Below, in pieces: positions 58,522-64,000 of a DNA stretch of 64,000 nucleotides. The position numbers were made by a program, and so were the translations under genes. Origin of the DNA: Methylotenera versatilis 7. Its GTDB lineage: Bacteria > Pseudomonadota > Gammaproteobacteria > Burkholderiales > Methylophilaceae. The notes under the pieces are model-generated. The model made no database searches. It was not told where the DNA came from and saw only the letters and a program-made list of their open reading frames with translations. The DNA lies in the NCBI RefSeq assembly GCF_000799165.1, contig NZ_JUGF01000002.1, forward strand, positions 248,001 through 312,000, given 5' to 3'. How positions within the stretch are numbered: position 1 is the first letter of the stretch; every line of letters starts with the position of its first letter.

Positions 58522-61500
58522 TGAACGTCTCAAGCTGGTCGATTAAAAATCCTGTCCCTGCGCTCATTTTATTTATTCTATTAACGCTAGCAGGCTTCAT
58601 GAGCTTTAATGCCATGAAAGTACAAAACTTTCCCGATTTAGAGCTGCCAACTGTCACAGTTAGCGCTTCCTTACCAGGCGCCTCACCTGGGCAACTAGAA
58701 AACGAAGTGGCACGAAAACTGGAAAACTCTATCGCCAAACTGCAAGGTTTAAAGCACATTTACACCAAAATTCAAGATGGTAACGTCACGATTACCGCAG
58801 AGTTTCGTTTAGAAAAACCCACGCAGGAAGCCGTAGATGATGTGCGTTCTGCGGTAACTGAAGTGCGCGCAGACATGCCAGATGATTTACGTGACCCGAT
58901 TGTTTCCAAGGTCAATCTAGCTGGGTCTCCGATTTTAGCGTTTACGATTTACTCTGCCAGTTTAGATGATGAAGCGCTTTCCTGGTTTGTGGATGACACC
59001 GTTACACGCAAATTACTTAGCGTACAAGGCGTAGGAAGCATAAGCCGCGTAGGCGGTGTGAATCGCCAGATTTGGGTGGAACTGGATGCCGCTAAACTGC
59101 AGTCATTAAACGCCAGTGCAGCAGATATCTCACGCCAATTAAGACTCGCGCAAATTGAAGTGGCTGGCGGCGCAACTAAACTTGGTGGCAGTGACCAACC
59201 TATTCGTACGATTGCAACAGTGAAGTCTGCTGAAGCACTCGCACAATTAGAAATCATCTTAAATGACGGCAGAAAAATCCGCCTGGACCAAGTCGCCACC
59301 GTGAAAGACACCATTGCGGAACGTACATCTACAGCACTATTAAACGGCAAAACAGTGGTTGGCTTTGATGTCACGCGCAGCAAAGGCGCAAGCGAACTGG
59401 AAGTTGGTGCGGGCGTGCATAAAGCTCTAGATGAGCTAAAAGCGGCACATCCTGATATTGAAATCACCGAGGCGTTTAACTTTGTCACACCAGTACAGGA
59501 GGACTTTGATGCTTCTATCACGTTGTTGATTGAAGGTGCAGTGTTAGCGGTTCTGGTTGTTTGGTTATTTTTGGGCGATTTTCGGGCGACGTTTGTATCA
59601 GCGATTGCGTTACCACTATCGGTGATTCCAGCATTCATCGGCATGCACTATTTGGGATTTTCAATCAACGTTGTTACTTTGCTTGCACTCTCGCTGGTTG
59701 TGGGTGTGCTGGTGGACGATGCCATTGTAGAAGTAGAAAATATTGTACGCCATCTACGCATGGGCAAATCGCCCTATCAAGCAGCCATGGAAGCAGCTGA
59801 TGAAATTGGCTTGGCCGTTATCGCAACGACTTTCACTTTAATTGCCGTATTTTTGCCCACGGCTTTTATGAGTGGCGTTCCAGGAAAATTCTTCAAACAA
59901 TTCGGCTGGACAGCCTCTATCGCGGTTTTTGTTTCATTAGTGGTCGCACGCGTATTAACACCTATGATGGCGGCATATTTAATGAAGCCAATCAATAAAA
60001 GCCATGTAGAAGATGGGAAAATCATGACGCTGTATATGCGCGTCAGCAGTTGGTGCTTAAACCATCGCTTAGCAACCACCTTGGCGGCTATTACCTTTTT
60101 TGTAGCATCCCTGATGCTCATTCCATTTCTGCCCACAGGATTCATTCCCGCGGACGATAACTCGCAGACACAAGTACGATTAGAACTACCGCCGGGTGCA
60201 TCCTTGCAGCAAACGGTTGCATCATCAGAACAGGCGCGTTTAATTCTCGCTAAAATTCCTCACATCAAAAATATCTATACAACTATTGGTGGTGGCGCTG
60301 CTGGCACTGACCCTTTTGTCAGTTCTGGTGCGACTGAAACGCGAAAATCTACGTTAACCATCTTATTGGATGCGCGTGGAGAGCGCCCCAAAAAACAAGT
60401 GATTGAAAAACAAATACGCGAACAATTACAGCAATTACCAGGCGCCAGAATCAATGTTGGCTTGGGTGGCAGTGGCGAGAAATACATATTGGTACTTTCT
60501 GGCGAAGACAGCAACGCACTACAGGCAGCAGCTAATTCGGTTGAAAAAGATTTACGTACCATTGCAGGCTTGGGCAATATCGCTTCCAGCGCATCTTTAG
60601 TCAGGCCAGAAGTAATTGTAACGCCCGATTTCACTGCAGCAGCGGATTTAGGTGTGACCAGCTCAGCCATTGGCGAAACTTTGCGCATTGCCACGGTAGG
60701 TGATTATCAACAAGCATTAACCAAACTTAACCTGGAGAAGCGCCAAGTACCAATCTTGGTTAAACTCGACAACAGCGCTAAAACCGATTTAAGTGTATTG
60801 CAAAAGCTGGCGGTACCAGGCTCCCGCGGACCCGTGCCATTAGAGCAAGTCGCCAGCATGAAGATTGCCAGCGGCCCAGCCATGATTGACCGCTACGATC
60901 GCTCACGCAATATTCAATTTGATATTGAGACTTCAGGCATGCCACTGGGTGAGTTAGCAGAAGCGGTTAAAGCATTGCCCAGCATTCAAAACCTGCCTCT
61001 TGGTGTTGAGCAGCGTGAATTAGGCGATTCAGAAGCCATGGCGGAGTTATTTGCCAGCTTTAGTTTAGCCATGCTAACCGGCGTGGTTTGTATTTATTTT
61101 GTATTGGTGCTGTTATTTAAAGACTTTTTGCAACCAGTGACTATTCTTATTGCGCTTCCATTATCGCTGGGCGGTGCATTTTTAGGTATGTTGGTTGCGG
61201 GAAAAGCACTGTCAATGCCATCAATGATTGGGTTGATTATGCTGATGGGTATTGCGACCAAAAACTCAATCCTACTGGTGGAATACGCCATTGTTGCGCG
61301 TCGAGAATTACATTTAAGTCGGCTTGAAGCGATTAAAGACGCCTGTCATAAACGTGCACGTCCGATTATTATGACCACCATTGCGATGACCGCAGGCATG
61401 TTACCACTGGCCTTAGAATGGGGCACTGGAGATGGTTCATTCAGAAGCCCGATGGCGGTTGCAGTAATTGGCGGCTTACTGACTTCTACAGTATTAAGCT

Positions 61501-61604
61501 TATTAGTGATTCCTGTGGCATTTACTTATGTGGATGATTTTGAGCAGTTTCTTGCAAGATTGTTTAAACGTGCAACAAAAAGTAAGGCGCAGAGCAGTGT
61601 TTAA
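58518..61604 (+). CDS. RND efflux pump inner membrane permease
   Basis: A 1028-residue permease with 12 helices and two large periplasmic loops. The TM4 Asp pair of proton relay is present (VVGVLVDDAIVEVENIVRHLR), as are LALSLVVGV and GIATKNSILLVEY. The length and sequence are of the HAE type (drugs/amphiphiles) rather than metal type; the substrate is unknown. It is controlled with its adaptor and channel by the TetR gene at the start. Confidence 0.94.
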   Translation: MMNVSSWSIKNPVPALILFILLTLAGFMSFNAMKVQNFPDLELPTVTVSASLPGASPGQLENEVARKLENSIAKLQGLKHIYTKIQDGNVTITAEFRLEKPTQEAVDDVRSAVTEVRADMPDDLRDPIVSKVNLAGSPILAFTIYSASLDDEALSWFVDDTVTRKLLSVQGVGSISRVGGVNRQIWVELDAAKLQSLNASAADISRQLRLAQIEVAGGATKLGGSDQPIRTIATVKSAEALAQLEIILNDGRKIRLDQVATVKDTIAERTSTALLNGKTVVGFDVTRSKGASELEVGAGVHKALDELKAAHPDIEITEAFNFVTPVQEDFDASITLLIEGAVLAVLVVWLFLGDFRATFVSAIALPLSVIPAFIGMHYLGFSINVVTLLALSLVVGVLVDDAIVEVENIVRHLRMGKSPYQAAMEAADEIGLAVIATTFTLIAVFLPTAFMSGVPGKFFKQFGWTASIAVFVSLVVARVLTPMMAAYLMKPINKSHVEDGKIMTLYMRVSSWCLNHRLATTLAAITFFVASLMLIPFLPTGFIPADDNSQTQVRLELPPGASLQQTVASSEQARLILAKIPHIKNIYTTIGGGAAGTDPFVSSGATETRKSTLTILLDARGERPKKQVIEKQIREQLQQLPGARINVGLGGSGEKYILVLSGEDSNALQAAANSVEKDLRTIAGLGNIASSASLVRPEVIVTPDFTAAADLGVTSSAIGETLRIATVGDYQQALTKLNLEKRQVPILVKLDNSAKTDLSVLQKLAVPGSRGPVPLEQVASMKIASGPAMIDRYDRSRNIQFDIETSGMPLGELAEAVKALPSIQNLPLGVEQRELGDSEAMAELFASFSLAMLTGVVCIYFVLVLLFKDFLQPVTILIALPLSLGGAFLGMLVAGKALSMPSMIGLIMLMGIATKNSILLVEYAIVARRELHLSRLEAIKDACHKRARPIIMTTIAMTAGMLPLALEWGTGDGSFRSPMAVAVIGGLLTSTVLSLLVIPVAFTYVDDFEQFLARLFKRATKSKAQSSV

Positions 61605-61637
61605 ATCATTTAATAATTAAAACAAGGTAGAAAATAC

Positions 61638-61820
61638 TTAATCAAACAGCTGTGCTTCGCGCTCAGTGGCTCTGTGCATAACCTCTTGTTTTTGTTGATT
61701 GGTGAAATCCCACCAAGCTTGAATCTCATCCATTGTTCGATAACAGCCTTGACACAATCCGCTTAAGTCATCCATGCTACATACACCTATACAAGGCGAT
61801 TGAATTTCAATTTCTGACAT
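61638..61820 (-). CDS. DUF1289 family Cys-rich protein
   Basis: A 60-residue protein with the four-cysteine family motif SPCIGVCSMDDLSGLCQGCYRT, then EIQAWW. Probably metal binding, function unknown. It lies between the convergent RND gene and secA and may be the tail of the secA transcript, though a terminator separates them. Confidence 0.88.
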   Translation of the reverse strand: MSEIEIQSPCIGVCSMDDLSGLCQGCYRTMDEIQAWWDFTNQQKQEVMHRATEREAQLFD

Positions 61821-61863
61821 TTACCTATTCCAAATATTCAATTAACATTTAAGCCACATATAA

Positions 61864-61892
61864 AAATGCGCGATTTTTGAAATCGCGCATTT
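61864..61892. terminator. terminator downstream of secA
   Basis: AAATGCGCGATTT and AAATCGCGCATTT form a perfect 13-bp stem with a 3-base loop, 48 bases past the secA stop. T-runs on both sides allow use from either direction. Confidence 0.85.
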
Positions 61893-61940
61893 ATTTAACA
61901 CTTAAAACAACCTCACTTTAAAGTTAATGGTTTTAAACAG

Positions 61941-64000
61941 TTAACTTAAAGTGCCATGGCACTGTTTATATTTTTTACCAGAACCACACGGGCAAGGGTC
62001 GTTACGTCCAACTTTCACACCTTCGCGCACCAATGGTTCACCACCAGCAATCTGTGCACTTTCGGCATCGGCAGAATCACCCGCTGGATTAGCCAAGGCC
62101 TCATCAAAATCAGCGTGCTGGTATTGTACATTTGCAACATCAGCAGGTTTTTCAACCGCTTCCACATCATCTTGCGTTTTTACCTGTACCAGCATCGTCA
62201 CTTTAGTCACTTCGCTTTTAACGGTATTTAGCAAACCTTCAAACAATGCAAACGCTTCACGCTTATATTCCTGCTTAGGATTTTTTTGCGCATATGAACG
62301 CAAATGAATACCTTGGCGTAAATGATCTAACGCTGCCAAATGCTCACGCCAATGGCTATCAATGCTTTGCAACATCACTGCACGCTCAAACTGGCGCATC
62401 GTGTCATTGCTGGCCAATGCTTCTTTAGCTTTGTATGACTCCTCTGCAGCATCAGAAATACGCTCGCGCAAGGTTTCTTCATGTAAATCAGGATTATCTT
62501 CCAGCATTTTCTGCAACGGCAAATCTAAACCAGTTTCGGCAATCAGATCTTTTTCCAGACCTGGGATGTCCCATTGCTCTTCCACGCTACCCGGCGGAAT
62601 ATGCGTACTGAAAATACTGGCAATCACATCTGCACGCATGGCACTGATGGTTTCACCAATATCATTGGCCTCTAATAACTCATTACGCTGTTCATAAATC
62701 ACTTTACGCTGGTCATTTGATACATCATCAAATTCTAGTAACTGTTTACGAATATCAAAGTTTCGGCCTTCCACCTTGCGCTGTGCATTTTCAATCGCAC
62801 GCGATACCATGGCGTGCTCAATCGCCTCGCCCTCTGGCATTTTTAAGCGTTCCATAATCGCCGAAACGCGATCGCCAGAAAATATGCGCAATAATTGGTC
62901 ATCCAAAGCCAAGTAGAAACGGCTTGAACCTGGGTCACCCTGACGGCCTGAACGACCACGGAGTTGGTTATCCACGCGACGTGACTCATGGCGTTCGGTA
63001 CCGATAATATGCAAGCCACCCGATGCTAATACGGCATCATGTCGCTGTTGCCATTCCGTTTTAAGTTGTGCGATTTTGGCGGCTTTTTGTGCATCATCCA
63101 ATTTTTCATCTAAATTAACCGCGTGAATTGCAGATTCCGGGTTACCACCCAATACAATATCCGTACCACGACCAGCCATATTGGTCGCGATAGTGATTGC
63201 ACCTGGCTGACCAGCTTCTGCCACAATATGTGCCTCACGCTCATGTTGCTTAGCATTTAACACTTCATGTTTTAAGTTCGCTTTGGTCAGCAAGCCAGAA
63301 ATAATTTCTGAGTTTTCAATCGACGTAGTACCTACCAGCACTGGCTGGCCAATGGCTTGGCACTGCTTAATATCCTCAATGACCGCATTATATTTTTCTG
63401 CGGAGGTGCGATACACCTTGTCCATCGCGTCTTTACGCAACATGCTTCGATGCGTTGGAATAACAACGGTTTCCAAGCCATAAATCTGATTAAATTCATA
63501 TGCTTCGGTATCGGCTGTACCCGTCATACCGCTTAACTTCTCATACATGCGGAAATAATTTTGGAAAGTGATGGATGCAAGTGTTTGATTTTCTTTTTGA
63601 ATCGCCACGCCCTCTTTGGCCTCAACTGCTTGATGTAAGCCATCTGACCAACGGCGACCTGGCATTTTACGACCGGAGAATTCATCCACGATCACAATTT
63701 CACCATCATCTACAACGTAATGCTGATCTATTTTGAATAAGTTTTGCGCACGCAACGACGCATAAAGGTGATGCACTAGCGTGATATTAGACGCCTCATA
63801 AAGACTGGAACCTTCAGCCATTAAGCCAGAGCTGGCTAAAATCGCTTCTGCGCGCTCATGCCCAGCTTCACTCATGGTAACTGTTTGAGCCTTTTCATCG
63901 ACCCAAAAATCGCCATCGCCATCTTCAACAGTTTGTGCAGTTAACTGTTTAGCGACTGCATCAATTTGATTATATAAATCGATGCTGTTTTCTGCTTGGC
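61941..64000 (-). CDS. secA: preprotein translocase ATPase SecA (5' end cut by window edge)
   Basis: SecA drives proteins through SecYEG. The frame runs unbroken to the right edge, about 685 residues of a usual 900, so the N-terminal Walker A part is missing. Upstream of the Met at 63875 the reading frame continues with [19 protein letters not shown], a SecA sequence, so that Met is internal. Present are [51 protein letters not shown] and the helical scaffold. The C-terminal zinc motif [19 protein letters not shown] ends the protein. Confidence 0.98.
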   Translation of the reverse strand, partial: QAENSIDLYNQIDAVAKQLTAQTVEDGDGDFWVDEKAQTVTMSEAGHERAEAILASSGLMAEGSSLYEASNITLVHHLYASLRAQNLFKIDQHYVVDDGEIVIVDEFSGRKMPGRRWSDGLHQAVEAKEGVAIQKENQTLASITFQNYFRMYEKLSGMTGTADTEAYEFNQIYGLETVVIPTHRSMLRKDAMDKVYRTSAEKYNAVIEDIKQCQAIGQPVLVGTTSIENSEIISGLLTKANLKHEVLNAKQHEREAHIVAEAGQPGAITIATNMAGRGTDIVLGGNPESAIHAVNLDEKLDDAQKAAKIAQLKTEWQQRHDAVLASGGLHIIGTERHESRRVDNQLRGRSGRQGDPGSSRFYLALDDQLLRIFSGDRVSAIMERLKMPEGEAIEHAMVSRAIENAQRKVEGRNFDIRKQLLEFDDVSNDQRKVIYEQRNELLEANDIGETISAMRADVIASIFSTHIPPGSVEEQWDIPGLEKDLIAETGLDLPLQKMLEDNPDLHEETLRERISDAAEESYKAKEALASNDTMRQFERAVMLQSIDSHWREHLAALDHLRQGIHLRSYAQKNPKQEYKREAFALFEGLLNTVKSEVTKVTMLVQVKTQDDVEAVEKPADVANVQYQHADFDEALANPAGDSADAESAQIAGGEPLVREGVKVGRNDPCPCGSGKKYKQCHGTLS

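Noticed and set aside
58949-59644. Minus-strand 231-residue frame inside the RND permease
   Set aside because: It lies antisense to a conserved permease region, is Ser/Thr-rich and has no start signals.
58518-61604. Heavy-metal (CusA/CzcA-type) identity for the RND pump, tempting because of the nearby copper-linked cluster
   Set aside because: The adaptor has no metal-binding N-terminal motifs, and the regulator is CecR/TetR-like with its own operator. An HAE-type pump fits better.
61941-63875. SecA reading frame beginning at the Met at 63875 as a complete short gene
   Set aside because: The frame continues upstream with SecA sequence to the window edge, so the Met is internal.

Overview
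The window looks like a chromosomal segment of a betaproteobacterium, most likely a Methylophilaceae-type methylotroph (Methylotenera/Methylophilus relatives). This is inferred from gene order and protein flavour: lspA-ileS-ribF-murJ, pilD-coaE-zapD-yacG, dapA-bamC-MBL and rnfB-like/nth/FIST/DUF1841. No rRNA or marker comparison was possible. Almost everything is ordinary vertically inherited core genome. I see no tRNA, rRNA, CRISPR array, intact insertion sequence or prophage. Both ends cut genes: a DUF2946 protein on the left and secA on the right.

Layout. 1-8.2 kb: DUF2946, DUF808 and YnfA membrane proteins, then the leftward operon murJ-ribF-ileS-lspA and rpsT. 8.3-14.2 kb: leftward purE-purK, obgE-proB and rplU-rpmA, then ispB rightward. 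14.2-18.5 kb: two small leftward proteins of unknown role, pilD-coaE-zapD-yacG and a PCuAC copper chaperone. 18.5-23.3 kb: leftward cysS, argJ, a DUF815 ATPase and a Nudix/ThiE fusion. 23.4-27.6 kb: a TPR protein, an L,D-transpeptidase, two cyclophilins and lpxH. 27.7-31.9 kb: an HD-GYP phosphodiesterase, a twin-FHA protein, a PP2C phosphatase and the ruins of a CHASE2 Ser/Thr kinase. 32.0-37.9 kb: ribH-nusB, an OFA-type MFS transporter, and phoB-phoR with a lipoprotein. 38-45.4 kb: an OmpA-like lipoprotein, a structured repeat, an orphan HsdR-N nuclease-like protein, a molybdopterin oxidoreductase, a RoxA-type hydroxylase, a miniature secretin-like protein and a small Ala/Pro/Glu lipoprotein. 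45.5-51.8 kb: dapA-bamC-MBL, then an orphan RnfB-like ferredoxin, nth, FIST and DUF1841. 51.9-54.9 kb: sigma factor, zinc-finger anti-sigma, and a bufferin-type RiPP cluster (precursor, DUF692 enzyme, DUF2063 partner). 55.0-61.6 kb: a TetR/CecR-type regulator with an RND efflux system. 61.6-64.0 kb: DUF1289 and secA.

The most interesting locus is the 51.9-54.9 kb cluster. Its precursor has a Sec-type leader and three 63-bp repeats, each encoding a Cys-Gly-Glu-Gly-Lys-Cys core. It is followed by an MNIO-family (DUF692) modifying enzyme and its DUF2063 partner, and preceded by a sigma/anti-sigma pair. This matches the recently described copper-linked bufferin/HvfA class, but the usual DoxX-like fourth gene is absent. 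Other points of interest are a kinase-phosphatase-FHA module whose kinase has decayed to fragments, a 32-bp palindrome at the efflux regulator start, a three-repeat Pho box before phoB, a 16-bp-periodic repeat upstream of obgE, and a nested hairpin in the leader of a small lipoprotein.
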